Assembly (NCBI GenBank): GCA_010645155.1
Contig: CM021316.1
Span: 1,915,600 to 1,979,599, forward strand
Length of the DNA: 64,000 nt
Direction: 5' to 3'
Source: Tigriopus japonicus
Taxonomy: Eukaryota; Arthropoda; Copepoda; Harpacticoida; Harpacticidae
The translations under genes were made by a program, and so were the position numbers. Positions within the stretch are counted from its first letter, which is position 1, and each line of letters starts with the position of its first letter. The notes under the pieces were generated by a model, which saw only the letters and a list, made by a program, of their open reading frames with translations, had not been told where the DNA came from and made no database searches. Below are positions 11,303 through 23,579 of this stretch, one piece after another.

Positions 11303-12693
11303 TAGGGATGGGTGACACCGGCAATTTTGACCTCGACACCGACACCGGAAGGTTGAAACCGACACTGACACCGACACCGGTGTCGCAGTTTCCCATCGAC
11401 GCCGACACCGATACCAATAACGACACCGACACCAATAGTTCATGTAGGAATTTGGAGTCTAAAAATGAACCAAAGTTTTATCAATTACATAAAATGTTCC
11501 ACTCTTTTTGGTAACTCTCAAACCCCAAATGAATAGTGAGGATCTGGTAAGTGATAACTTTTCCGTTTAGAGTTACTTACAATTAGGGGCCGGAATTAAA
11601 TTCTTTTTAATAGGATTTACCCAATTTTTTCTCAATTTTTCTAATAATTTGGTTATTTCGAGGAAGAATTTATTATTGTTTAATTATTTAGGTCAAAAAA
11701 TATTTTGCAAAAATGAACAAAATAAAGAAGTTAAAACAATAGAGGTAATCCAAATTGAACCTAACATTCCAAAATGTCAGCAAACAAGCAATTATACGAA
11801 AATTGTATCAAAAAGTACTAAGACATTCACAACCCGAACACCATCATATTCGCAAAAAGTGCGGCATCTTTTGGGGGAAGTTAAAATTTCTATGGTTAAA
11901 TTTGATTGGTGTAAAGTGCGCCTCCAACAGCAACCCATTAAATTTAAATTGCTTAACACATATTTGAAAGATTGGTGTACACCGACACAAACGCCAAAGA
12001 ATGGCGTGGTCATGAATATTTGAGTATATTGCTATTTTAGTCAATATTTTGGAGTTTTGAAGGAACTATGTTATAAATTTTTGCCACTTTTATCAAATAT
12101 TTGTCTGGGCCCTGCTTTTGAATAGGGCCTGGAAAAATATTTGAAAAAAGTGTCAAATTCCAATACACATTTTATTCAAAACCCCTAAATATTTGAAAAA
12201 AAAATCTGCATATTCAAGAAATATTTTTTTGAAAACGCCATTATTTGGTTTTTGTCTGTGTGTACCGATGTTTCAAATTTGTTTTTCGTGAAATTTGGTG
12301 CATTTGGCCGGGTTTGGAGGCATGCTTTGCATGTAATTGTTTTAACAATACATTTTTCGATTTGCCTTAATAGATGGCGCAGTTTTTTTCTATATATATA
12401 TTTCTGGGCCCTACTTATGACCTTGTGGAAACTAACAGGCCCAAAATGGTTTCTTAGTGTTTTTGAGCTGGAGAAGTCATTCTTCAAAAGACAAATGCTT
12501 CGGAGACCCATGTTGAGATTAAGTAATATCTTTGTTTTGGAAGCCTGACGTGTGATGACGCAAAATTGGCGTTTTTGCGGAACTTTCAAAAAACACACGA
12601 AACCTTGAAATGTCGACAATGACACCGAAATCCGAATAAGCCGGTGTCGGTGTCGACACCTCGACACCGACACCGGCTTCTCGCCCACCCCTA
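11303..12693. mobile_element. Non-autonomous hAT-like element with subterminal GACACC repeats
   Basis: The ends are TAGGGATGGG and, in reverse complement, TAGGGGTGGG. The flanks are CCCAAGAC (11295-11302) and CCCAAAAC (12694-12701), an 8-bp target-site duplication with one mismatch. Both subterminal regions (11320-11435 and 12605-12680) are packed with GACACC/GGTGTC hexamers, the arrangement to which hAT transposases bind in characterised elements. No transposase frame is present. Confidence 0.85.
12123..12413. mobile_element. Short copy of the TAGGGCCCGG hAT-like family, nested
   Basis: It starts TAGGGCCTGGAAAAATATTTG and ends with the inverted CTGGGCCCTA. Its flanks CTTTTGAA and CTTATGAC match at 6 of 8 positions. 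The interior resembles the ends of the 5875-7236 element, including a shared phrase around 'aatagatggcgcagtt'. It sits inside the larger 11303-12693 element. Confidence 0.6.
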
Positions 12694-12760
12694 CCCAAAA
12701 CGCTTCCCTGGGGCACTCCAAACCAAACAGAACTCTATTTACAGGGTTAGGCAGAATTAG

Positions 12761-14140
12761 TGAAACATTAGGTTTAAAATCATGATTAAGACCCTTGGTA
12801 TGAGCCACCATACCATACCATATACGTGACCACACGAACCATTTGTTTTAGCAAGTTGTTCGAACAATATTTTGCTCTGTTATGATACTGTCGCTCAAAG
12901 TCGAAAAAGCGACCTCAAGCGGCATTTATAGCATTTCTTGTAATGGAAAGTAGGGAAATTCCTACAATCCACCCTTCACTTTGCTATGTTTGAATGTCTC
13001 TCACACATCCCCAGTGATTTGAAATTGGCAGCAGTTAACAGCAAGTTGTTAATCATTGTATCAAAAAATATTCTTATATTTTGGGGAAAATAAGATTTTT
13101 AACTCATTATGAAGTTATAACAGGTTTAAAATGTCAACTTCAGCATCAAAATTAGTCACCCTGTACATATGACGAAGGAGAAAAAGGGGAAAAGGAGACG
13201 GCAAGAGATTTTGATTACACCAAATCAGAGTGATCAATTTCAGGTCTTCAAAAAAGGAGATGGTGACGCTTTCAAACTTATGAATTTTTGAACACCATTT
13301 TGACAAACCAAAGCACTTTTGGCGCATTACAAGAAGACAACTTCTTAATTTAGAAGAAATGGCTCTTGAATTAAGTGAAAAAAAAATACCAAACAAAAAT
13401 ACCAATAAAAACTTGCATCAAAAGCAAAAGTTAAAAGCGAAAGAAGTTACTACATAGACCGATTTTCTTAGTACTGGCGTGCATTATACGTTTTGAATTG
13501 CGAGACTCTCATGTCACGCACATCATTGAAAAGCTTAGTTTCTTGGCATTTTAAACACTATTACATATACATCTTTGTCGCCTTGGAACTAGACAAAATC
13601 TTAGATATTTTCTCTTTTCCAAAATTAACAATAATTGTTAATTGGTTAATGGCTAAAAAACCTAATGATTCAAAAATGATTGACTTTGGTAGACCAAATT
13701 TCGTAAAAATATCAATTGCTTTAATTATTTAATTAATGATTTATTTTTGCAGGGAATTTATTCCTTGTAGCGGTAGCAAAAAAGCACCCCCTCCCCCCCT
13801 TTTTATAACAAAAAATTTAAAAATATTTTGCCGTCCATCTTTCATTCAAGTCTACTATTAGTTTTTACACTTTTCAATACAAGTGAGCAATTGAAGTGAT
13901 CAATTGATCAAATGATAATTACTTGAACCTATGGTTGAAAAATTGCATTTGGTTTTTGTTAGCGGCAAAAACATTTTTTGCAAAAAACTGCTGGTTTTTT
14001 TTTGCTTTTTTCACAAGCAAAAATTTGCGATGTCGACGGTTCCATATTGCTTGCGAGAAAGTATTGCTGAAGATCTGCATTTGTCTCTTTTTTCCAAACG
14101 ACACACAGATCAGTGGCTATAGATTTTGGGGGTGTCTGTG
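12761..14140. other. Intergenic, nothing recognised
   Basis: AT-rich sequence. The open frames (for example 13493-13732) start from no convincing context and match nothing I know. Confidence 0.5.
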
Positions 14141-14148
14141 AGCATAAT

Positions 14149-14994
14149 TAGTGTTTAACGAAAGCTCGTGCATCAGCAAGTTCGAGCCTTCGAGCTTGGA
14201 AAAACAATTGCACGAACGTCCGAACGAACTCGAGCTTATGGCTAGATCGCCTAGTACAAAATGGAAAATAACGCAAACAGATGCACATGATGCAGTTTAC
14301 ATACTCAGCTAAATTTGAATTTCTCCCTCCTCTATCACACTCTTACTTTCACTTGACTTCCTGATTGGCCTTGAAAAAGGCATGCAGGAAGCACAGCATG
14401 TCCAGGTGCCGGTCTCCCAGATGGACTGACGAAGTGTACCTCACTCGACCACATTAAGCTTTAAATATTTCAAAGTATGGTCATGTAATAAAAACATTAG
14501 CGGGTTTTCAAGATGTATCAGTAAGACGCAATTTCATGCATTATATTTAATAGAAACTGGAAACGTTAGGCAATTGTGAAAATAAGTAACCGAACTTTGG
14601 CCAAATTTTGATTAAAGCCAGTTTGGCCGTGATGGCAAAACTGATCGGAGGGGTCCGGTAATGACCCTTACTACGATTTGAAGCCAAAAAAAGCAGGGGT
14701 GCTAAAAAATCGCCTGAAATTAGAATTTGCGCCGATTCTTTTTCTTCTTTAGTCATTGCACCATGCCATTGCACCATGCATTGAAATCTGTAAGCTTGTA
14801 AGCTTCCTGACGCTCATAGACAAGGGGGGAACATCACTGTACAGTAATATGGTTTCCGTGCGTGTCTGAACTTGAATTCCGTGAAGGCTCGATGCTCGCG
14901 AGCCCAAGCTTCGAACGGTTCGTGCTTTGAGCAACATTGAAAGGCCGAACCGTTCGCTCGAGATTCTGCACGAGCTTTCGAGCCAGAAACACTA
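14149..14994. mobile_element. Non-autonomous hAT-like element, 846 bp, perfect 8-bp TSD
   Basis: Terminal inverted repeats TAGTGTTT at both ends extend into GAAAGCTCGTGCA. The flanks AGCATAAT (14141-14148) and AGCATAAT (14995-15002) are identical 8-mers. Subterminal regions are rich in TTCGAGC/GCTCGAA words. No transposase is present. An inverted relative lies at 56565-57334, and a faint one may lie near 61180-61480. Confidence 0.88.
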
Positions 14995-15002
14995 AGCATA
15001 AT

Positions 15003-15978
15003 TAAAGCTGGCTTAATTGAATACATGACAATCTAGAGTCACATTAACTATCCTTAAAATGGAAGGCATTCCGTTTTGGCACTTTTCAATACAAGGGAGA
15101 AGAAAGCTAATGTTTTAAAAATGATTGAATCGCTTTTTAAACTAATTTGGCGAAATGACATAAGATGTGATGTGAATGTGGATGTGGTGAACTGGCCACT
15201 CCCAAAAAATATTGGGCAAAGCGGAGAGTTTCTGGTTTTGATCATTCTTTGATGGTCTCAATACGCGTGTCTTTACTCACATCCTTTTGGCAGACAGATA
15301 AAAACCCAGGAAAGAAACAGATTTTTGGCCTAATCAGGTTTTCGTTTTGTTGATCCACAACCCATATTCTTGGAAGTTCTTAAACAAAGCATCCAGGTGC
15401 TTAACCAGGCACTACACATATCTGAATGCTCGATATTAGAAAATATCTTGCTATAAAATTGCTTTTGCCGCCAACAAAAACGCACATTTTGTGCATTACA
15501 TCTCTTTAGATAGGAAAAGCTCTTATGGTAAGTTTTGGCCATTTTTTTCGTTTCGTATAACGCGAGACTGGTATTCTGATATTGAAGCATGCGAAGAACT
15601 TAAAGTAGTTTCGGTCAGGGGCGGAATACTTCTACATCAAATTGATTCGAAATCGAGTATTCATTTCTCCTCTCCTAGAAAATAAATTAGTCAATCATTG
15701 TTGCAGATGTACCTCGTTCCAAAACATACATTCAACTCAAAAACTGTCTTAGTCGAAATTTAAAAAAAGAGATCAATGTCAAGAAAGTAGATCTCTTCAG
15801 CTACAAAGCTAACATACTGGATGGCGAAAATGAAATGAGATTCGAGAGGAATCTTATCAATGAGCAAATACAAAACTCGTGGGGTCATTCGAAACGTCCC
15901 AATACTCATTAAGACTTTATAACTTGAAGTCTTACAACGTGCAGCTTCAGTCATAGAACGAATTTGAAACTGACAAAC
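15003..15978. other. Upstream region of ABCC copy A
   Basis: No gene is seen. It presumably contains the promoter and 5' UTR of the transporter, but I cannot point to a core promoter element. Upstream sequences of copies A and B are not alike beyond the last few bases before the start codon. Confidence 0.4.
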
Positions 15979-18900
15979 ATGAGCTCTTTTGAGCAATTTT
16001 GTGGAGGTCCAATTTGGGACGTGAATGCCACGTGGAATACAAACGACCCCGATTTCACCACTTGTTTTCATAAAACTGCCCTGGCTTGGACACCGTGCTT
16101 CCTTTTGTTCATCATTGTTCCATTTGAAGTCAGCAAGTATGTGAAAAGTGTCAATCGTAACATTCCGTGGAATCTGTACAACCTCACCAAACTGTTTTTG
16201 ACCCTGGCATTGGTGGTCATTTCCATTGTGGAATTAATCCTCCTCTTCGTGAAAACGCCCAATGTGTATGGGGTGGATTATGTGACAACCTCACTCTTCA
16301 TTGTGACCTATCTTTGCTCTTTGGTGATGCTTCTTCTATCCATGCACTTTGGGGTTCACACGTCGCCGGCTCAATTTCTCTTCTATTTCTTGTCCACGGT
16401 GACGGGTGGCATCAGCCTTCGATCTCTTATTAAACGGCAATATGAAGCCGATGAGTATGGCGATGACCCTGGTACCATTGATCGCCTTAGTATCACCTTT
16501 GGAATCCAGTACAGTTGTGTGATCTTGTTGCTTATTCTCAACCTGTTTGCTGACGCCAAACCCCTTGTTTACGATCCAGATTTTGCGGCACTCACAAAAC
16601 CTTGTCCGCAAATCCATGCATCTTACTTTGCCAAGCTAGTTTACAGTTGGTCAACTCCGTTATTGTGGAAAGGGTACAGAAACCCATTGGTCCCAGAGGA
16701 TTTATGGCAAGTGAACCCGAAGCTTACCTCTAAAGGGGTGGTCCCAATTTTTGATCGCCATTTTAAGGATACGATCAAAAAAGCCCAAGCCAAAGGCAAG
16801 AAATTCTCCGTCTACCCTGCCCTTTTCTACACATTTGGCCCTACTTTCTTTTGGGGAACAGCCATCAAAACGGTCAATGATGTTCTGGCAATGGTTGCTC
16901 CTCAGATTATGAGTCTCATGATTGCGTTTGTGTCAAGTGACAATAACACACCCTGGAAAGGTTACTTTTATGGAGCCGTCTTACTTATCGTCACCATGTT
17001 TCAAAGTATCATCCTCTCGCAATATTTCGAGAAAATGTTTGTCGTGGGTATGAACCTGAGAACGGCCTTGATCTCGGTCATTTACCGGAAATCCTTAAGG
17101 TTGTCTGGGGCAGCCAAGAAAGAGAGTACTGTTGGAGAAATTGTGAACCTCATGTCTGTCGATGTTCAAAGATTCATGGATTTACTCCCCTACCTCAACA
17201 TGCTGTGGTAAGTAAAGTTTCATCTTTAAGAAAAAATTTGGAAACATTGTTTTGGATTGATGGAATCCTCTATTAGCAAGTAGTACGTTTAAAATATTTT
17301 GATGAAATTTGAACCATTTATCTCAATAAGAAATGCAGTTCATTCCTTCTGGACAGGGTATGCAGGCGTGAACGTCCATATTAAACCTATGTTGCACCAT
17401 GAATACTCACGTTTAGTCATTCAATTGAGTTTCTATATTTGAACAGAACTATCTTCCCCTCTAAACACGTAGTCTAGTCAAACTTAAAATACGAGTTCAA
17501 AGGAATGTCGTCAAGATAAGAGGCCACTTAAGTAACATCTCAATCTCTCTTTTAGGTCCGCACCGTTGCAAATTGCCTTATGCTGTTACTTCATCTACCA
17601 GGAATTGGGCGTAGCTATGTTTTCGGGACTGGCCGTCATGATTATTGCTATTCCATTTAATGCCGTGGTGGTATCCTTCAGTAGGAAGTATCAATTGGAG
17701 CAAATGAAGAACAAAGATGACAGAGTCAAGTTGATGAATGAGATTTTGGGAGGAGTCAAAGTCTTGAAGCTGTATGGATGGGAACAAAGCTTCATGGGTC
17801 AAATTCTAGACATCAGGGACCGGGAAATCGTAGTCTTGAAGAAATCGGCTTGGCTTGGAGCGATGATCAATTTCGTTTGGATTAGTGTGCCATTCATTGT
17901 AGCCCTGGCTTGCTTTGCTACTTACATTTTTATGAATGGTGGCCAAGTATTGGATCCTTCTAAAGCGTTTGTTACCCTTACATACCTCAACATTATGAGA
18001 ATGCCCATGTCCGTGCTGCCATTCATGATCATTGGTTTGGTTCAAGTTGGGGTCAGTTTGGATCGTATCAACAAGTTTATGAACAATGAAGAGCTTGATG
18101 AAAGTTCTGTTCAACACGACGAAAGCCAAAAAGATCATCCGATTTTAGTAAAGGACGGTACCTTTGCGTGGGGAAAGAGTGAGCCTACTGTTCTTCGAAA
18201 CATCAATATCAAAATTCCAAAAGGCACATTGACGGCAGTGGTTGGAACTGTTGGAGCAGGAAAATCATCGTTAATATCCGCTCTTTTGGGCGAAATGGAG
18301 AAAGAAAAGGGAAGTGTCAACGTAGTGGGGAGTGTGGCTTATGTACCACAACAAGCATGGATGCAAAATGCCACCCTGAAAAACAACATCCTGTTTGGCA
18401 AGGAGCTGGATGACAAGAAATACGCTCATATTGTGGATTCATGTGCTCTGAAATCAGATATTCAGATCTTGCCTGGAGGAGACACAACGGAAATTGGCGA
18501 AAAGGGTATCAACTTGTCAGGAGGTCAGAAGCAACGTGTCAGCTTAGCCAGAGCTTGCTACAGTGAATCGGATGTGTACCTTTTGGACGACCCTCTGTCA
18601 GCTGTCGATTCCCACGTGGGAAAACACATTTTTGAGAAGGTCATCAGCCATGATGGTCTTCTAGAGGGCAAGACTAGGGTTCTGGTCACTCATGGGATAA
18701 CTTATCTCCCCAAAACGGACCACATAATTGTTCTCAAGGATGGAGAAGTGAGTGAAGAAGGATCATACAAACAACTGCTGAAGAACAAAGGAGCCTTTGC
18801 AGAGTTCTTGTTGGAGTACATGACAGAAGAAGCAGAAGACGAGGAAGTCCTTCAGGAGATCAAAATGGAGTTAGAGGAGGTTTTGGGCTCTGAAACAGTT

Positions 18901-20856
18901 AAGAAAGAAATGGCCAGACAACAAAGTGTCTTGAGCAGGACCCGATCAGAGAGTGTTTGCAGCAGTGGATCCGTTCTGTCTGGAAATTCCGTGCCTGATG
19001 GTGTGAGACAACGAAAAATAACGATGGAAGAAGGCATTAAAGCTGAATTGAAGGAACCCGAAGCTGATCAAACACCAAAGGTTGGCACGACCCTTATTGA
19101 GAAAGAAGTTGCAGAGACCGGAAGTGTTGGATTTCAAGTCTACAAATACTACATGGTTAACATTGGCCTTTTTGGAGTGATTTCGGGTGTGGCAATGCAA
19201 CTGATTTACCAAGTCTCTTCAATTGGAACCAACTATTGGTTGAACATATGGACTGATGAAGCTCTGGGCGATGCCTCCATTCCCAAATATCGGGATCTTT
19301 ACTTGGGAGTTTATGGCGCCTTTGGATTTGCAAGTGCTCTCTCAACTATGTTCCTTAGCATCACTTTGGCAGTCTCGACTTTAAGGGCTAGCAAGGAAAT
19401 GCACAGAACAATGCTGGAAAGAGTTATGCAAAGTCCAATGTCGTTTTTCGATACAACTCCATTGGGACGAATTGTGAATCGCTTTGCCAAAGATATTGAT
19501 GTTTGCGACAACACCCTCCCCAACAATTTGCGCCAATGGCTCAACACCTTTGCAAGTTTCTTGGGAACAATCATTCTAATTATCACCGTCATTCCCATCT
19601 TTGCTGCCGTTATCGTTCCCGTGGCAGTCATTTTCTTCTTTATTCAATCGATTTACGTAAACACATCAAGACAACTGAAGCGACTGGAGTCCATCTCCCG
19701 ATCTCCTATTTACTCGCATTTTGGTGAGACGATCACAGGAGCAAGTACCATTCGAGCCTTTGGCCTTCAGAAGAGGTTCATTCAAGAATCAAATGAGAAA
19801 GTGGACATTAACCAGATCTGCTACTATCCAAGTATCATTGCTAATCGATGGCTTGCAATTCGCTTGGAAACCATCGGTAACATCATCACATTTGCCGCAG
19901 CCATCTTTGCCATCATCAATCCAGAAAATATTGACCCCAGTCAAGTGGGTCTTATCATCTCCTATGCCCTAAATGTGACCCAGGTTTTGAATTGGTTGGT
20001 GAGGATGACCTCTGACGTTGAAACCAATATCGTTGCAGTAGAACGAGTCAAAGAATACACTCTTACCATTCCTCAGGAGGCTGAATGGGAGCTTCCTAAC
20101 AAACCACCCAAGGAATGGCCTCAGGAGGGCGAAGTGACCTTTGAAGGATATGGCATGAGGTACCGAGAAGGTTTGGATTTGGTCATCAAAGACATCAGTT
20201 GTCATATCAAGGGCGGCCAAACCGTTGGAATTGTCGGACGAACTGGGGCCGGAAAATCATCTTTGACCGTGGCCTTGTTCAGACTAGTAGAACCCGCTGA
20301 AGGTGGAATCAAGATCGATGGATTGGACATCAGTCAAATGGGCCTACATGATCTCCGAAAGAAACTAACCATCATTCCCCAAGACCCAGTCTTGTTCTCT
20401 GGGTCCCTCCGCATTAATCTGGATCCCTTTGGAGTTCACTCAGACAGGGAAGTTTGGCAAGTGCTTGAATTGGCCCATTTGCGAACCTTTGTGTCATCCT
20501 TGGAAGATGGCCTTGAGCATCCAGTGTCAGAGGGTGGTGAGAACCTCAGTGTTGGCCAACGGCAACTGATTTGTTTGGCTCGTGCTTTGCTTCGAAAGAC
20601 CAAGGTCTTGATCCTGGACGAAGCTACAGCAGCAGTGGATCTCGAGACCGATGATCTCATCCAAAGCACGATCCGGAAAGAATTCAAGGGATGTACAGTT
20701 CTTACCATTGCTCATCGGTTGAACACCATTATGGACTACGACCGAATTATGGTGCTCGACAAGGGTCGGATTGAGGAGTTTAACTCTCCACAAGCACTCC
20801 TTCAAGATCCCAAGTCTATTTTCTATAGTATGGCCAAGGATGCCAATCTTGTTTAA
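15979..20856 (+). CDS. ABCC: ABCC/MRP1-type transporter, copy A
   Basis: Full-length ABC exporter of subfamily C, 1509 residues (human MRP1 has 1531). Coding exons are 15979-17207 and 17556-20856. The intron begins GTAAGT, ends TTTTAG and splits a tryptophan codon after two bases. The ATG at 15979 (A at -3) is used because copy B conserves the next residues, MSSFE. Order: five-helix TMD0 (about 30-200), L0 linker, TMD1, NBD1, acidic linker (about 830-930), TMD2, NBD2. NBD1 has Walker A GTVGAGKSS (640-648), signature LSGGQ (730-734), Walker B ending LLDD (752-755) and H-loop H789. Asp at 755 in place of Glu is normal for MRP NBD1. NBD2 has GRTGAGKSS (1304-1312), LSVGQ (1407-1411), LILDE (1428-1432) and H1463. 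The family exports glutathione, glucuronate and drug conjugates across plasma membranes using ATP; the substrate here is unknown. Confidence 0.96.
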
Positions 20857-21635
20857 ATTCAATGCTACTTTTCCATTCATTGTCCATATGGTTCCAGATG
20901 TTAATCATAAAATACAAATGCTTGATTTAAACCTCAATGCTACCACCAACGCTTTTAGAGTGTACATTATACTTAAGTCTTAATGTGAAGCACCATGTGG
21001 AATAAGATGTTCAGGGTATTGTTCTTGAGTACCAATGTTAGCAACTTTTTGGCCTCGTAAATAGCGATACCGATTTGGATCAAATTTGTGAATCAATTGA
21101 TCAAACCAAGTGTTCAGGCATCGATTTCATTGAACATTCAATACAAAGACCTTAAAAAACAACCAGTTTTAGAACTTTGGCCTAACAAAGTTGGATCTGA
21201 TCTCACAAATATAGGTCACTTTCCAATTTCCTGACCTGGCCCAAATGATAAGACTCGTATTATGAATCATCTCGTCATTTTTCTTCGATTATAGAGTGTT
21301 TTTGCATCTAACTTTTAGTGTTTTTAGAATAGTAGGAAAAGTATTCTCACATCAAGAGTGAGTCTCCATATGATTTCCAGAGAGAAGTAGTACCACCTTT
21401 TAAATGAGATTAGACATCATTTATTGGTATTGGTGTTACTTATGATTTAGTTCACAGGCAAAAAGAGCCCATGCAAGGACACAAAAAGATATGCATTTCT
21501 AGTCCATGAAATGTTCAATACCAATTGAATAAACATCTGCAAAATATAGTTGAATAAATAAAGATTCAAAATATATAAGCCCATTACTAAGAAAAGCTTC
21601 GCCCATCTTACCACAATCGTCGCTGTGGATCAGTC
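20857..21635. other. 3' flank of ABCC copy A
   Basis: No gene is seen. The first clear AATAAA is at 21528-21533, about 670 bp past the stop, with another a few bases later. A nearer, non-canonical poly(A) signal may be used instead. Confidence 0.4.
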
Positions 21636-21639
21636 CAGG

Positions 21640-22270
21640 GACCACTGTACGTCAGGACGAATTTCAAAAATACACACTGGGTCCGATCATTGCACTAAAA
21701 TGTGAGGTTTTTGCAACAAATATATTGTTCCGTTTAATTTTCATTGTACTAATCGGACCCAGTGTGTATTTTGAAAGTAATCCTGGCTTGAGCCATCCTT
21801 GATCAGTCCAAGCTTCTCAGTTTCTCGCCTCTGAAAGAGCTTTGGAAAGGATGATCGGTGCAATTTACCTTGCACACAAGGCTCGCACATTTCTGACGCG
21901 TTTGAGGCAATAAAATCCATGCCCGTGATAATTTTCTTCCGAAACATCTCCTCAACTCCATGAACACCAAGATGTTCTAAGCGACGATGCCACTTCCAGA
22001 AATTTGACTCAGCAATATCCTCCTTCGTGGAAATCATGGCACTGGGGGCTGGTCTGACGTAATCCAAATGGGTCACTAATCTGGGATTAGCTACGACATT
22101 TTTCTTCTGGACCCTAATCAAATATCTTTTTCCGCTGAACTTTGCCGCTGCTCCACGCTCGGAAGCCTTAAATATATACTCAATAGGTTAAAGGAAAGCT
22201 CCGGAACCAGAAGAACATCGTGGAGTGTGCACTTAATCAAGGATGACTCAACGAAGGATTTACTACAGAA
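21640..22270 (-). pseudogene. Ty1/copia pol fragment (protease end to pre-integrase)
   Basis: On the minus strand the reading passes through LHDVLLVPELSFNLLSI (about 22235-22185), a phrase typical just after the copia protease. It then enters a GAG-pre-integrase domain in 22121-21800, with WHRRLEHLGVHG and CEPCVQGKLHRSSF (the HHCC zinc-finger region before integrase). No integrase core or LTRs are seen, and stops surround it. A small inverted repeat (about 21665-21697 with 21747-21775, 'acacactgggtccga') borders its 3' side. Confidence 0.8.
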
Positions 22271-22784
22271 AACGCCACTATACAGCTTGAGGCCTGCGAT
22301 ACATTCCTTTCCTACAGCCTTCTGTCGCGTTTATGTATAATTTAAATGATGATTGCTTACATTAAGGTAACCAAAAATACATATTCTTCCACAAATAAGG
22401 ACTAGTAGGCCTCATACTAACCATTTCAAATACAATGCATTCAGTTTTTTGTAAGGAAAACTTTCTTGCAGACTCTTGTTTTATACAAAAATCTGTTTTA
22501 ACAACGAAAAATTTTTCTAATAGAAGCCAACAAATAATTCAGACACAGTTTGACATCTTTTGATGATCCAATGAGTTTTGAGACTTTCCTCTCGGTCTTT
22601 GAGTCTTTGGAGTGGGATCTCTTCTTTTGTACATGAATTTTGTCATTTAGTTCAGATGAGATTTTTTTTGCAAATACGTTAAAAAATCGGAAGGCCAACT
22701 CCTCCATCATAGGTCCAAAGAAATGGTTTCCAGGGCAATGTTTTCTACCAGGCTAGCTGTATTTGTTGGCTTCAGATTCGACAA
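22271..22784. other. Intergenic, nothing recognised
   Basis: AT-rich sequence. A minus-strand frame at 22498-22710 is lysine- and serine-rich but has no recognisable domain. Confidence 0.4.
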
Positions 22785-22925
22785 AATCATTGCCAGAGGA
22801 GATGGTTTAGCGCATTTGGTTAACTCGCGACCGAGCTATGCTCGGGTTCATGGGTTTGATCCCAGGTCTCCCCCTCCCAATGGTCGAGTGGTTGGATATG
22901 TCGCCTTGAATGGCGCCTCCTAAGA
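22785..22925 (+). mobile_element. tRNA-derived SINE, copy 1
   Basis: It has a tRNA-like head: A-box-like 'tagcgcatttggttaa' at about 22808, B box 'ggtttgatccc' at about 22853, and short acceptor-like pairing of GGAGA with TCTCC. The same layout with about 75% identity occurs at 39985-40075. The structure is too degenerate to be a functional tRNA gene. Confidence 0.7.
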
Positions 22926-23177
22926 ACCCCCATGACTTGATATTGTAAATATTGTATGTCCAATGGGATGATAGTACATTCTCGCAATAGAGAGGTGGAC
23001 TGTTGCTTTAATCGGCACTAGGACGCCATCTGCTTTTAGTGTTTCCAGTTTTTTGAGGTCTTGACTACCCTTGAGCGTCATTAAAGGTATTGTTGCAATG
23101 TTCTGTTGTTTTCGCATGTCAGTTTCTCGACTATGTTGACTCAAATTGAGTATTGAACCAAGAAGCACGGGTATCAT

Positions 23178-23370
23178 GGAGTGGGAGGCTAGAAATGAGA
23201 ATTATGATTTCCAGTAAAAACAAACCATTTGCGTTCTTCTGCAAATGAGACCTGGCTTGCATTGAGAAGAACAGGTTTTTCAAATTTCAGCCCAATCGAA
23301 TGCCGGAGTGAACTGTTATGCCTTCTCAAACTTATGTACTGAGGAGAGCATAGAATGAATGAACTCGCCC
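23178..23370. repeat. Dispersed repeat, direct partner at 45630-45825
   Basis: Both copies run from 'tggagtgggaggctag' to 'ctcgccc', with intervening phrases such as 'atgatttcc' and 'agttatgcctt' conserved in order. No coding function is evident. Confidence 0.75.
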
Positions 23371-23579
23371 TCTTGTTTGTCTTTGGACTCGAACTCTTGT
23401 TTGGCGAAGTCGGGGCCCACCATACAGGTGGTGGCAGGTTCATGGGCCCACAAATTAACGATCAAAGACCTCTGGGCCCACAAGTACAGTATGATGGATG
23501 ACTCTTGGGCCCATTATTTCAGACTTTCCTCATTGCTCGTGGGCCACGACCCACCGGTTGCCGACCCCTAAATTAGAGA

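Larger units (their letters stand above)
11276..12760 (-). pseudogene. Minus-strand LINE fragment split by a hAT-like insertion
   Basis: Read on the minus strand, 12760-12694 ends in GVPQGSVLG. The strip 11302-11276 resumes with VLGPLLFIN. Removing 11303-12693 and one 8-bp duplicate restores continuity of reverse-transcriptase motif B. Only a few dozen residues are recognisable. Confidence 0.7.

Noticed and set aside
11258..11443. Cys/Arg-rich minus-strand ORF
   Set aside because: It is a by-product of the GACACC hexamer repeats at the edge of a hAT-like element.
15964..15978. Five-codon N-terminal extension of ABCC copy A
   Set aside because: It begins at TTG; the conserved ATG is at 15979.
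22785..22870. tRNA gene
   Set aside because: A and B boxes are present but the cloverleaf is not closed. A related sequence with a non-tRNA body and LINE-like tail at 39985 shows it is a SINE.
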